Assembly (NCBI RefSeq): GCF_047238125.1
Contig: NZ_JBDFMH010000001.1
Span: 496,001-560,000 of the forward strand
Direction: 5' to 3'
Length of the DNA: 64,000 bases
DNA from: JBDFMH01 sp047238125
GTDB taxonomy: Bacteria; Pseudomonadota; Alphaproteobacteria; Sphingomonadales; Sphingomonadaceae
Positions within the stretch are counted from its first letter, which is position 1. Each line of letters begins with the position of its first letter. Shown in pieces: positions 37,327 through 46,377 of this stretch. Position numbers and translations under genes: made by a program. The notes beneath the pieces are model-generated. The model searched no databases, was not told the origin of the DNA, and was given only the letters and a program-made list of their open reading frames with translations.

Positions 37327-38106
37327 ATGCGCAGGCTGGAGGGCAAGGTGGCGCTGGTGACAGGCGGCACCGGGGGGATCGGCGCGGCGACGGTCGCGCG
37401 GCTGGCCGCGGACGGCGCGCAGGTGGTGTTCACCGGATCGAACGCGGAATCCGCGGCGAAGGTGACGGAGGCGACCGGCGCCGATTTCGAGGCGGCCAAG
37501 GTGGAGGACGCCGCCGGCTGGCCCGCGCTGATGGACAAGATCATCGGGCGCTATGGCCGGCTCGACATCGCATTCGCCAATGCCGGCATCGAGGGCGGCG
37601 ACGGCAGCGTCGAATCGATCGCGATCGACGGCTGGGAACGGATCGTGGCAGTGAACCTGACCGGCGTGATGCTGACCTGCCAGGCGGCAGTGAAGGCGAT
37701 GCGCGCCAATCCGGGCGGCCCCAGCGGATCGATCATCGTCAATTCGTCGATGTCGGCCTACAAGCCGATGGGCAACTTCATCGCCTATTCCACGACCAAG
37801 GGCGCGCTGATCGCGCTGACCAAATCGGTCGCGATGCACTGCGCCAACCAGGGCACGCCGATCCGCGCCAATTCGATCCACCCCGGGGTCGTGGAAACCG
37901 ACATGATCAAGAACATCATCGCCAAGCAGCCCGATCCCGATGCGGCGCGGGCGGCCTATAACGGCATGGCACCGCTGGGCCGGATGGCGCAGGTGGATGA
38001 AGTGGCGGCGCTGGTCGCGTTCCTTGCATCGGACGAGGCGGCATTCATCTCCGGATCCGAATATGCGATCGACGGCGCGTCGACCGCCGGGATGATGGGC
38101 GTATGA
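37327..38106 (+). CDS. SDR-family dehydrogenase 1
   Basis: A 259-residue short-chain dehydrogenase/reductase. The cofactor loop TGGTGGIG is near residue 12, NAGIEGGDG follows, and the catalytic Ser and Tyr-x3-Lys are in NSSMSAYKPMG and AYSTTKGAL. It probably oxidises or reduces a hydroxyl or keto group of the unknown substrate. It is first of four SDR genes in a row, and the next overlaps its stop by 4 bases. The acidic residue after strand two that would mark NAD use is not clear (TGSN), so cofactor preference stays open. Confidence 0.88.
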   Translation: MRRLEGKVALVTGGTGGIGAATVARLAADGAQVVFTGSNAESAAKVTEATGADFEAAKVEDAAGWPALMDKIIGRYGRLDIAFANAGIEGGDGSVESIAIDGWERIVAVNLTGVMLTCQAAVKAMRANPGGPSGSIIVNSSMSAYKPMGNFIAYSTTKGALIALTKSVAMHCANQGTPIRANSIHPGVVETDMIKNIIAKQPDPDAARAAYNGMAPLGRMAQVDEVAALVAFLASDEAAFISGSEYAIDGASTAGMMGV

Positions 38107-38861
38107 GCCGGCTCGAAGGGCGGGTGGCGCTCGTCACCGGGGGCCAGAAGGGGATCGGCCGCGCGATCGCGGAACGGCTGCTCGCCGACGGCGCATCGGT
38201 GATGATCGCCGATCTGGCCGACAGCGCCGACGACGACCTGGCCGCGCTGGGCGGCAAGGCAGGCTATGTGAAATTGGACGTGGGCGACGAAGCCGACTGG
38301 AAAGCGGCGATCGCGGCGATCCGGGACAGGTTCGGCCGGCTGGACATCCTGGTCGCCAATGCCGGCATCGGCGGGGTCAATCCTGTCGCGCAGATGTCGC
38401 TCGACGACTGGCACAAGACGCTGCGCGTGAACCTGGACGGCGTGTTTCTCGCGACCAAGCACTGTGCCGAGATGCTGGGCAAGGGCGGCGCGGACTGGTC
38501 CGGCGGGGCGGCGATCGTCAACATCTCATCGATCATGGGCCTCGTCGCGTTGCCAGGCGTCAGCGCCTACAACGCCAGCAAGGGCGCGGTGCGGCTGTTC
38601 ACCAAATCGACCGCGCTGGAATTCGCCGCGGCCAAGCTGCCGATCCGCGTCAATTCGGTTCATCCCGGCTTCGTGGAGACGCCGCTGCTGCGCGACAGCT
38701 CGACGCAGGAGGAAAAGGATTTCTACAAGGCGAGCACGCCGATCGGCCGACTGGCGCAGCCGAGCGAGATCGCTGCGGTCGTCGCCTTCCTCGCCTCCGA
38801 CGATGCCAGCTACATGACGGGGTCCGAGCTCGTCGTCGACGGCGGCTACACCGCACAATAG
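38103..38861 (+). CDS. SDR-family dehydrogenase 2
   Basis: A 252-residue classical SDR. TGGQKGIGRA is the cofactor loop; MIADLADS after strand two carries the Asp typical of NAD use; NAGIGG and AYNASKGAV (Tyr-x3-Lys) follow. The C-terminus GSELVVDGGYTAQ is typical of the family. It overlaps SDR 1 by 4 bases and is followed by SDR 3 after 11 bases. Confidence 0.88.
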   Translation: MSRLEGRVALVTGGQKGIGRAIAERLLADGASVMIADLADSADDDLAALGGKAGYVKLDVGDEADWKAAIAAIRDRFGRLDILVANAGIGGVNPVAQMSLDDWHKTLRVNLDGVFLATKHCAEMLGKGGADWSGGAAIVNISSIMGLVALPGVSAYNASKGAVRLFTKSTALEFAAAKLPIRVNSVHPGFVETPLLRDSSTQEEKDFYKASTPIGRLAQPSEIAAVVAFLASDDASYMTGSELVVDGGYTAQ

Positions 38862-38872
38862 GGATCGGGCAA

Positions 38873-39640
38873 ATGGACGTGATGGACGGCGCGGTTGCGC
38901 TGGTGACGGGTGCCGGCGGCGGCATCGGATCGGCGACGGTGGCCGCGCTGATCGATGCCGGTGCCGAAGTGGTGGCGACCGACCTGCGCGCGCCCGATTG
39001 CGGCACGCTCAACCTGGCGCATGACGTAGCGGACGCGGAAGACTGGGCACGCGTGGCCGCCGCGATCGAGCAGCGCTGGGGCCGGCTCGACTGCCTTGTG
39101 AACAATGCCGGGATCGCCACAATCAGCACGATCGAGGAAAACAGCATCGCCGAATGGCGCCGGCAGATGAGCGTGAACGTGGATAGCCTGCTGCTGAGCC
39201 TGCAGGCGACGCTGCCGCTGTTGAAGATTGCCGGCAAGGACCGGGCAGGCGGGGCCTCTGTCGTCAACCTCTCGTCTATAGGTGGGCTGGGCGGTGCGCC
39301 GTTCATGGCCGCCTATTGCACCAGCAAGGGCGCGGTGCGGCTGTTCAGCAAGAGCGCCGCGCTCGAGTTCGCGGCGCTGAAGTACAATATCCGCGTCAAT
39401 TCCGTGCATCCCGGCGGGATCGAGACGGGGATGATGGAAGATATCCTGGCAGCCTATGTGCGGCTGGGGGCGGCCCCCGACGTGGAGACGGCGCGCGCGG
39501 GCGTGGATGCGCAGCATCCGCTCGGCCGCTGGGGCAAGTCGGAGGAGATTGCGGGCGGCATCGTCTTCCTGTGCTCGCCCGCCGCCAGCTTCATGACCGG
39601 ATCGGAACTGGTGATCGACGGCGGCTTCACGGCGCATTGA
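38873..39640 (+). CDS. SDR-family dehydrogenase 3
   Basis: A 255-residue SDR with TGAGGGIGSA, an Asp-containing strand-two end (VATDLRAPD) suggesting NAD, NNAGIATI, and the catalytic AYCTSKGAV. An in-frame ATG three codons on is also possible. The loop after VHPGGIETGMM is longer than in SDR 2 and may shape the substrate pocket. It is third in the tandem array. Confidence 0.87.
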   Translation: MDVMDGAVALVTGAGGGIGSATVAALIDAGAEVVATDLRAPDCGTLNLAHDVADAEDWARVAAAIEQRWGRLDCLVNNAGIATISTIEENSIAEWRRQMSVNVDSLLLSLQATLPLLKIAGKDRAGGASVVNLSSIGGLGGAPFMAAYCTSKGAVRLFSKSAALEFAALKYNIRVNSVHPGGIETGMMEDILAAYVRLGAAPDVETARAGVDAQHPLGRWGKSEEIAGGIVFLCSPAASFMTGSELVIDGGFTAH

Positions 39641-39651
39641 GGAGACGGACG

Positions 39652-40404
39652 ATGCTGGGAATTGACGGCAAGGTCGCGATCGTGACGGGGGCCGCATCCG
39701 GGCTGGGCGCGGCGATCGCGGCGCGGCTGGATGCCGAGGGGGCGACCGTGATCGCGACAGATATCGACGCCGCCAACGGCGCCGCCGCGGCCGGAGCCCG
39801 CAATCGTGGCGCCTTCCTGCAGCATGACGTGACGCAGGAAGCGGACTGGACCCGCGTGGTGGCCGAGACGCAGGAGCGGTTCGGCCCGCTCGACATCCTC
39901 GTCAACAATGCCGGGATCACGACGGTCGGCTCGATCGAGGATCTGAGCTACGCAGCGTTCCGCAACGAGCTGGACATCGATCTGTGCGGACCGTTCCTGG
40001 GTTGCCAGGCGGCGGTGCGCGCGATGGGCACGCGCGGCGGCGCAATCGTCAACATCTCGTCGGCATCGGGACTGAAGGCCAGCGGCTGGCTGGTCGCCTA
40101 CAACGCCGCCAAGGCCGGCGTGACGCTGATGACGAAATCAATCGCGCTCTATTGTGGCGAGAAGGGCTATCCGATCCGTTGCAACACGGTTCACCCCGGC
40201 GCGATCGAAAGCCCGATGATCGAGAAGGCGGGGCTGCAGACGGGGGATGTCGACGCATTCCGCGCAGACCTGATCAAAACCCACCCGATCGGCCATCTCG
40301 GCCAACCCGAGGATATCGCGTCGATGGTAGCGTTCCTGGTGTCGGACGAAGCCGGTTTCGCAACGGGCGCCTCGTTCGTCGTGGACGGCGGGCTGACGCT
40401 GTGA
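39652..40404 (+). CDS. SDR-family dehydrogenase 4
   Basis: A 250-residue SDR with TGAASGLGAA, VIATDIDAAN (Asp for NAD), NNAGITTV and AYNAAKAGV. The start at 39652 has GAGGAGACG about 5 bases upstream; a longer frame begins inside SDR 3 and is rejected. It is last of the tandem SDR array and ends before a hairpin that probably stops transcription. Confidence 0.88.
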   Translation: MLGIDGKVAIVTGAASGLGAAIAARLDAEGATVIATDIDAANGAAAAGARNRGAFLQHDVTQEADWTRVVAETQERFGPLDILVNNAGITTVGSIEDLSYAAFRNELDIDLCGPFLGCQAAVRAMGTRGGAIVNISSASGLKASGWLVAYNAAKAGVTLMTKSIALYCGEKGYPIRCNTVHPGAIESPMIEKAGLQTGDVDAFRADLIKTHPIGHLGQPEDIASMVAFLVSDEAGFATGASFVVDGGLTL

Positions 40405-40409
40405 GCCAA

Positions 40410-40432
40410 ATCCTCCCCCGGTGTGGGAGGAT
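40410..40432. terminator. Hairpin between convergent SDR 4 and tetR genes
   Basis: ATCCTCCC (40410-40417) pairs perfectly with GGGAGGAT (40425-40432) across a 7-base loop, flanked by AAA on one side and CTTC on the other. It lies between two convergent stops 30 bases apart and could end both transcripts. The CCTCCC/GGGAGG arms also resemble the scattered REP-type repeats of sphingomonads. Confidence 0.55.
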
Positions 40433-40434
40433 CT

Positions 40435-41037
40435 TCAGGCCGCGCGTTGGGCTTCGCTCGGTTCGGTCAGGCCGAGCGCTGCGATTTCGGCTTCGATCAA
40501 GGTGCGCTGGCGGGCGGGGGGCCATTCTGCCGGGTCGTAGGTGGCCTGGGTGGCGAGGCCGCTGACCATCACGAGCAGGCGGCGGGCCTGATCGTCACGC
40601 ACGCCGGCTTCGGCAATGCCGCCGGCCGCGGCGATCAGTTCGGCGAAGAAGGCCTTTGCCTCGCGGCCGCGCTGCTGCTGTTCGGCCATGAACAGCGGAT
40701 CGGCCATCGCCGCGCCCCAGAAGGCGAACCAGATCTTCCAATTGTCGCGCCGGCGGCGGTCGATCGGCAGGATCGCTTCCAGGCAGCGGACCAGCCCTTC
40801 GCCACGATCGCGGCGGCGGCGGGCGATCTCGATCGTCTCTTCCATCGCGAACCGGTACGTCGCCAACATGAGTTCGCGCATGTCGCGGAAATAATGGCTG
40901 ACGATCGCGGTCGAATAGCCCGCCTCGCGCGCGATCGAGCGGACGCTGACCGCGGCCAGGCCGCCCCCCGCGATCAGCCGCGCGGCAATGCGGATCACCT
41001 GCCTGCGGCGCAGATCATGATCGACGATCGCAGGCAT
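40435..41037 (-). CDS. TetR-family regulator
   Basis: A 200-residue repressor-type protein. The N-terminal helix-turn-helix has ARLIAGGGLAAVSVRSIAR and EAGYSTAIVSHYFRDMREL, a BetI-like pattern. The C-terminal ligand domain is helical. Its start shares one base with the stop of Rieske oxygenase B, so the two are in one operon and it probably senses a substrate or product of this pathway. Confidence 0.88.
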   Translation of the reverse strand: MPAIVDHDLRRRQVIRIAARLIAGGGLAAVSVRSIAREAGYSTAIVSHYFRDMRELMLATYRFAMEETIEIARRRRDRGEGLVRCLEAILPIDRRRRDNWKIWFAFWGAAMADPLFMAEQQQRGREAKAFFAELIAAAGGIAEAGVRDDQARRLLVMVSGLATQATYDPAEWPPARQRTLIEAEIAALGLTEPSEAQRAA

Positions 41038-42455
41038 CAGCCGATCGCGGACCGCGGATCGCCGGGGGCGATGTCGAGATAGCTGTCGAGCGTCTGGTGG
41101 ATGTGGCGGATGCGTGATTCCTGATAGTTGGCGAAGGTGGCGGTGCGCTTCTTCGATGCGGCCATGCCTTCCTGCATCCAGCCCATGTTACCGGTGTCCT
41201 GATCATAGATCTCGCCCAGCGCGGCATCGACGCCGGGGACGGTGGTGTAGCTGTCCTCGATCCCGATCCGCACCGCTTCATAAGGATCGGGCCGGCCGCC
41301 GGGCGGCAGCGGGGCGAGCAGCAGCAGATCGAAAAGCGCCTTGGTCGGGTCCATGCCCAGCGGCCGGAACCGGTAGACGATGGGGAAGGACGGCGCGAGG
41401 AAGAAATGGCCGTTGGGGAACACGAAATAGCCGACGGTATCGATGATCTCGCTGGTCGAGCGATCGTCGAGATCCTTGCCGCCGGCCTTGATCACCGACT
41501 TGAAGTAATCGGCCATCACGGTGCGGGCCGAACCCTCGGCAGGCACCGTCAGCGCATCGCCCAGCGTCGAGCGGTCGCCGAGCACCATCGTGTCGATGAT
41601 TTCCTGCTGGCTGACGCCGGGCCCTGCGGTCGGACTGGCGACGCCGGCAAGGCTGAAGAGCCGGTTCACATGGGGTGTGAACGTATCATATTGGGTGTTG
41701 ATATCACCCGTGCCCTTCTGCAGCTGATAATGGGTAACGGGGGTGTGATAGCTTTCGAGGAACGCCTCGGAAGCCACCTTCCAGTTGCAGGGCAATTCCT
41801 TCTGCACATGCAGCGCGACGTAGCGATCCTCCATGCCCGCATGCGCGGCGTGATCGGGCAGCGGGGCAAGATACTCCTCCAGCGGCATGGCATCATCATC
41901 AAGATTGATGAATACGAACCCGCCCCAGGTGCCGACGCGGGCTTCGGGCAGGCTGAACTTCGCCTGATCGACGTGCGGGAAATCCCAGGCGCAGGGCAGT
42001 TCGCTCAGCTGTCCTTCGAGATTCCAGGTCCAGCCGTGGAAGGGACAGGCGAGCTTGGGGCTCCAGCCTTCGGTGAAGCTGGGCTTCAGCTTGGTGCCGC
42101 GGTGCAGGCAGGCATTGTAATAGGCCTTGATCTCGCCCGCGTCCGTGCGCGTGATGATCAGCGACCACGGGCCGATATCATAGACATAATAGTCGCCCGG
42201 ATTGGCGACATGTTCCTCGCGGCAGGCCCATTGCCACGTGCGCGACCACATCCGGTCCATCTCCAGCTGGAAAAAGCCGGGATCGGTGTAGCGTTCGTAC
42301 GGAATGTCGCGGTCGCCCAGAAAGGAATAGCTGTCGAGCCGGTAGGAGGCGGGCAGACGATCGGCATCGGGATCGCGCGCGATCACTTCCTGCACGGTCG
42401 AGGCACCGGGGCAGCGCGCGGCACCGGGGGCAGGAAACCTTTCGGGAGCGTTCAT
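41037..42455 (-). CDS. Rieske oxygenase large subunit B
   Basis: A 472-residue Rieske oxygenase. The [2Fe-2S] ligands are Cys116, His118, Cys137 and His140; the catalytic iron pair is His237 and His242 with bridging-position Glu234 (LESYHTPVTH). A PTEG-rich stretch after residue 260 and a long C-terminal half (TVGYFVFPNGHFFL, FRPLGMDPTKALFDLLLLAP) set it apart from subunit A and C. GAGAGG lies 7 bases before the start. It is co-transcribed with the tetR gene and divergent from the mycofactocin-type SDR. Confidence 0.9.
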   Translation of the reverse strand: MNAPERFPAPGAARCPGASTVQEVIARDPDADRLPASYRLDSYSFLGDRDIPYERYTDPGFFQLEMDRMWSRTWQWACREEHVANPGDYYVYDIGPWSLIITRTDAGEIKAYYNACLHRGTKLKPSFTEGWSPKLACPFHGWTWNLEGQLSELPCAWDFPHVDQAKFSLPEARVGTWGGFVFINLDDDAMPLEEYLAPLPDHAAHAGMEDRYVALHVQKELPCNWKVASEAFLESYHTPVTHYQLQKGTGDINTQYDTFTPHVNRLFSLAGVASPTAGPGVSQQEIIDTMVLGDRSTLGDALTVPAEGSARTVMADYFKSVIKAGGKDLDDRSTSEIIDTVGYFVFPNGHFFLAPSFPIVYRFRPLGMDPTKALFDLLLLAPLPPGGRPDPYEAVRIGIEDSYTTVPGVDAALGEIYDQDTGNMGWMQEGMAASKKRTATFANYQESRIRHIHQTLDSYLDIAPGDPRSAIG

Positions 42456-42604
42456 CGGCCATCCTCTCGCGATAATTTTCCAACACCTGTCATAAATAGC
42501 GGTGGCGGCCAACCTGCGCTTTGGTAGAGTGGCACGCGCAGGCGGCGGGGCGCACCCCTTCGCCATCGTACGCCTCATCAAGGGGCGGCGGAACAGGAGA
42601 GCCG

Positions 42605-43429
42605 ATGCAAGGCGATTTCACGGGCAAGGTGGCGCTCGTCACCGGTGCCGCGCGCGGCCAGGGGCTGGCAGTCGCGCAGGCGCTGGCCCGGGGCGGCGCG
42701 AAGGTTGCGATGTCCGATATCGGGCAGAGCGAATTGGCGACGGTCGGCTATCCGCTCGCTACATCGGACACGCTGGAGGCGGAGGCAGAGGCGTTGCGCG
42801 CCGAGGGTGCGGAGATATTGACCGCAGCCTGCGACGTCCGCGATCAGGCCGCGATCGATGCGTTCGTGACTGCCGCGGTCGATCAATTCGGCGGGCTCGA
42901 CATCATCGTCAACAATGCCGGCATTTTGAGTGGCGGCCGCCCGACCCACGAGATCGACGACGCCACCTGGGATGCGGTGATCGCCATCAACCTGACCGGC
43001 GTGTTCAAGGTCAGCCGGGCAGCGGCACCGCACCTGATCGCGCGCGGGGGCGGACGGATCATCAACATCGCTTCCGTCGCGGGGCTGATCGGCACGCCGA
43101 ACTTCGGCCATTACTGCGCATCCAAGCATGGCGTCGTCGGGCTGACCAAGGCGATGGCGGCCGAACTGGCGCCGCATGCCATCACCGTGAACGCCGTCTG
43201 CCCCGGCGCGGTCGATACCAAGATGGTGCAGCATTCGATGACCGAACTGGCCGAGCAGATCGGTGGTACGGTGGATGACGCGTGGGATGCTGTGCTGTCC
43301 GTCCATCTGATCAAGAAGCCGATCCGGCCCGACCAGATCGCCGCGGCGGTCGCCTATCTGGCGAGCAACGCGGCTTCGCTGACGACCGGTTCCTGCCTGA
43401 CCGTAGATGGCGGTTGGAGCACGACTTGA
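42605..43429 (+). CDS. SDR-family dehydrogenase 5, mycofactocin-type sequence
   Basis: A 274-residue SDR. Its cofactor loop GAARGQG and the insertion with YPLATSDTL after strand two are the marks of the mycofactocin-associated SDR subfamily, which keep NAD bound and hand electrons to another carrier. The catalytic HYCASKHGV is intact. A second insertion near ELAEQIGGTVDDAWDAV is also typical. GGAGAGCC precedes the start. Rieske oxygenase C follows after 22 bases. No mycofactocin gene is seen in the window. Confidence 0.87.
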   Translation: MQGDFTGKVALVTGAARGQGLAVAQALARGGAKVAMSDIGQSELATVGYPLATSDTLEAEAEALRAEGAEILTAACDVRDQAAIDAFVTAAVDQFGGLDIIVNNAGILSGGRPTHEIDDATWDAVIAINLTGVFKVSRAAAPHLIARGGGRIINIASVAGLIGTPNFGHYCASKHGVVGLTKAMAAELAPHAITVNAVCPGAVDTKMVQHSMTELAEQIGGTVDDAWDAVLSVHLIKKPIRPDQIAAAVAYLASNAASLTTGSCLTVDGGWSTT

Positions 43430-43451
43430 AATTCTCGCAGGGAGACGATCC

Positions 43452-44792
43452 ATGCTGCACGAAAAGCCGCCGACCGCACCGACCTTTCCGACCGCGCCCG
43501 ATGGCGGCGAGAAGCCGTTGCGCGGCGATCCGATCACTGCCGAACGCTATTTCTCGCGCGATTTTGCTGCAGCCGAGTGGCGCAGCATGTGGACCCGCGT
43601 CTGGCATGTCGGCGGGCGGATGGCGCAGCTCGAGGAAGCGGGCGACTTCATCGTTCACAACTTCCTGAAGGAATCAGTGCTGATGGTCCGTCAGGAGGAC
43701 GGATCGGTCCGTGCCTTCTACAATAGCTGCCGCCACCGCGGGAACCGGCTGGCCTGGACCGAGGCGGGCGGCGTGACCGAAGGGATCAGCTGCGCCTATC
43801 ATGGCTGGCTCTATGGGCTGGATGGCGTGCTGAAGGCGGTGCAGGACGAGGATGATTTCCCGCAAGGATCTCCGTGCGGCAAGCTGCGCCTGAAGGAAGT
43901 GCCCTGCGCCACCTGGGGCGGCTTCGTCTGGTATTCGATGGATCCGGATGCGAAGCCGCTGCTGGACTATCTCGACCCGATCCCGACGCTGTTCGCTGGC
44001 CGCAACCTCGACGAGATGGTGCGGGTGGTGTGGCGGACGGTGACGGTCAATACCAACTGGAAATTCTCGCCCGACAATTTCAACGAGAGCTATCATCTGC
44101 CGACCGTGCATCCGCAGATGCGACAGATGATCGACGAGGATTACAAGAACACTCGGTTCGACATGTTCCCGAACGGGCACAACCGAATGATCGAACAGGG
44201 CCAGCCATCGATGCGCGCCGATTTCCCCAACATGGTGGAGCCGGTGTGGGAGATGATGCTGTCCGACTGGGGGCTGGACCCCAAGGCCTATGAGGGCCGC
44301 GCGCGGGACGGGCGGCTCGCGCTGCAGGCCGCGAAGCGCGCGCAGGGCGGCGCGCGCGGCTGCACCTATTTCGATGCGATGCTCGACGACGAACTGACCG
44401 ACTATTTCCACCACACGCTGTTTCCCAACGTGACGATCACCGGCACGCCCGATGGCGTGCATTTCTTCCGGACCGAACCGCTGGCGAGCGACCCCGAATG
44501 GTGCACCTTCGACTATTGGTACATGGTGCCGCGGATCGAGGGGCAGGACGAGGTGGCGACGGTCTACGGGATGCGGCCCTACGAGGAGGCGGAGCATGAA
44601 TGCTCCACCTACGGCGACAGCAGCGGTGGCCACCATCTCGGCGATTTCATCGATCAGGACCTGTCGGTCGCGGTGGCGCAGCAGATGGGCTTCCATTCGC
44701 GCGGTTACGAGGATCCGTATCTGTCGGGCCAGGAGAGCCGGGTCCGCCGTTTCCACGAAGTGTTGAACGATTATCTGGAGGGACGACGCTGA
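43452..44792 (+). CDS. Rieske oxygenase large subunit C
   Basis: A 446-residue Rieske oxygenase closely resembling subunit A in layout. The cluster ligands are Cys93, His95, Cys114 and His117; the iron pair is His215 and His220 with Glu212 in NESYHLPTVH. Both A and C share the FDMFPNGHNRM or EMYPSGHNRM stretch after the active site, so they look like duplicates. GGAGACG precedes the start. Its TGA overlaps the ATG of an NTF2-fold protein. Confidence 0.9.
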   Translation: MLHEKPPTAPTFPTAPDGGEKPLRGDPITAERYFSRDFAAAEWRSMWTRVWHVGGRMAQLEEAGDFIVHNFLKESVLMVRQEDGSVRAFYNSCRHRGNRLAWTEAGGVTEGISCAYHGWLYGLDGVLKAVQDEDDFPQGSPCGKLRLKEVPCATWGGFVWYSMDPDAKPLLDYLDPIPTLFAGRNLDEMVRVVWRTVTVNTNWKFSPDNFNESYHLPTVHPQMRQMIDEDYKNTRFDMFPNGHNRMIEQGQPSMRADFPNMVEPVWEMMLSDWGLDPKAYEGRARDGRLALQAAKRAQGGARGCTYFDAMLDDELTDYFHHTLFPNVTITGTPDGVHFFRTEPLASDPEWCTFDYWYMVPRIEGQDEVATVYGMRPYEEAEHECSTYGDSSGGHHLGDFIDQDLSVAVAQQMGFHSRGYEDPYLSGQESRVRRFHEVLNDYLEGRR

Positions 44793-45211
44793 TGGCTTTC
44801 ACCGGACCGCTCGAAGACCGTGTCGCGATCCACGAGCTGGTCGCCAGCTATGGCGATGCGGTGACCCGCCGTGACGCCGACGCCTGGATCGCCAACTGGG
44901 CGGACGGCGCGGTGTGGAAGCTGCCCGCCATCCCCGGTATGGAACGGGTCGAGGGCAAGGACGCGATCCTGAAGGCGTGGGTGGATGCGATGCCGGGCTG
45001 GCCCGAGCAGATCAACTTCCAGCGCTGCGGCGCGATCACGGTGGAAGGCGACCGAGCGACCGGGCACACCTATACCGACGAGATGAATGCCGACACCACC
45101 GGCAAGTGGGAACGCTGGATCAATCGCTACGACGACGAGTGGGTGAAGCAGGACGGCCAGTGGAAGTTCGCCAGCCGCAGCCTGACCGTGCTGACGATCC
45201 GCCCGGCATGA
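44792..45211 (+). CDS. NTF2-fold (SnoaL-like) protein 1
   Basis: A 139-residue protein of the NTF2-like superfamily: the first helices with AIHELVASYGDAVTRRDADAWIANWADGAVWKL are typical. The fold is shared by the small beta subunits of ring-hydroxylating oxygenases and by SnoaL-type cyclases. It is coupled to Rieske C by a TGATG overlap, which suggests an accessory or beta-like subunit of that oxygenase, or an isomerase or dehydratase for its product. Confidence 0.8.
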   Translation: MAFTGPLEDRVAIHELVASYGDAVTRRDADAWIANWADGAVWKLPAIPGMERVEGKDAILKAWVDAMPGWPEQINFQRCGAITVEGDRATGHTYTDEMNADTTGKWERWINRYDDEWVKQDGQWKFASRSLTVLTIRPA

Positions 45212-45618
45212 GCGAGACCCGCGACGGCGGCTGCCTGTGCGGCGCGGTGCGATACCGCGCGGCCTGGCCGCCGCTGGCGCAGGCTACCTGCAGCTGCCGC
45301 AACTGCCAGAAGCAGGCGGGATCGGCAGTCTCGGTGGTGCTGGTGTTCGCGCGCGACGCGCTGGCGGTGGATGGCACGCTCAAGACCTATACCGATCGCG
45401 GGTCGAGCGGGCAGGACGTCTATCGCCGATTCTGCCCCGAATGCGGATCGCCGGTGATCACAGATACGCCGCGCGCCGAAGGGCAGGGCGTGATCTTTGT
45501 GAAGGGCGGCACGCTGGACGACACCAGTGACTTGGCTCCGACTACGCATTATTGGCAGGACCATGCGCAGGGCTGGATGCGCTATCCCGAAGCCGACGTG
45601 CGACTGGCACGCGAGTAG
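45208..45618 (+). CDS. GFA-family zinc-binding protein
   Basis: A 136-residue protein of the GFA (glutathione-dependent formaldehyde-activating enzyme) superfamily. Zinc ligands are likely among Cys9, Cys11, Cys28, Cys30, Cys33, Cys76 and Cys79, in CLCG, CSCRNC and CPECG. The name is historical: most members have unproven activity. In this setting it might handle formaldehyde from demethylation or conjugate an electrophilic intermediate. It overlaps the NTF2-fold gene by 4 bases. Confidence 0.82.
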   Translation: MSETRDGGCLCGAVRYRAAWPPLAQATCSCRNCQKQAGSAVSVVLVFARDALAVDGTLKTYTDRGSSGQDVYRRFCPECGSPVITDTPRAEGQGVIFVKGGTLDDTSDLAPTTHYWQDHAQGWMRYPEADVRLARE

Positions 45619-45627
45619 AGGGAGCGG

Positions 45628-46377
45628 ATGATGGGGCGGGTCGCAGGCAAGGTTGCGTTGATCACGGGTGCGGCGTCCGGGCTGGGCGCCGCGGACGCGA
45701 AGCGACTGGCCGAGGAAGGCGCGCAGGTCGTGCTGACTGATATGAACGCCGCGATGGGCCGCGAGACGGCCGCGGCGATCCCCGGCGCGCTGTTCCTAGA
45801 ACATGACGTGCGCGACGAGGCGCGCTGGCAACAGGTGATTGCCGAGACGGTGGCGCAGTTCGGCGGGCTCCACATCCTCGTCAACAATGCTGGGCTAGTG
45901 CGCTTCGCCAATGTTGAGGAGTGCACCCTCGAGGAGTTCCGGCTGCACCAGCAGGTGATGGTCGAGGGCACGTTCCTGGGCTGCAAGCATGGCATCCCGG
46001 CGATGGCGAAATCGGGCGGGGGATCGATCGTCAACGTCTCTTCGGTCGGCGGGCTGAAGGGGATCGACGTGCTCGCCGCCTACAGCGCGGCCAAGGCGGC
46101 GCTGATCGGGATGACCCGCAGCATCGCGGTGCATTGCCAGGACCGGAAATACGCGATTCGCGTCAACGCGATCGCGCCCGGTGCGCACGACACGCCGATG
46201 ACGCGACAGGCGCTGGAGCAGCTGCCGCACGATGGCGACGGCATGGCCCAGATCCAGGCGCAGGGGCAGGGCAAGCCAGAGGACGTCGCCAATCTGGTGC
46301 TGTTTCTGGCATCCGAGGAATCGCGCCAGATCACCGGAACGACGCTGGTGATCGACAATGGGGAGACGATGCGGTGA
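45628..46377 (+). CDS. SDR-family dehydrogenase 6
   Basis: A 249-residue SDR with TGAASGLGAA, VLTDMNAA (Asp for NAD), NNAGLVRF and the catalytic AYSAAKAAL. A second in-frame ATG directly follows the first (45631) and has the better spacing from GGGAG. It lies in a tight plus-strand operon with the NTF2-fold gene 2, which overlaps its stop by 4 bases. Confidence 0.87.
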   Translation: MMGRVAGKVALITGAASGLGAADAKRLAEEGAQVVLTDMNAAMGRETAAAIPGALFLEHDVRDEARWQQVIAETVAQFGGLHILVNNAGLVRFANVEECTLEEFRLHQQVMVEGTFLGCKHGIPAMAKSGGGSIVNVSSVGGLKGIDVLAAYSAAKAALIGMTRSIAVHCQDRKYAIRVNAIAPGAHDTPMTRQALEQLPHDGDGMAQIQAQGQGKPEDVANLVLFLASEESRQITGTTLVIDNGETMR

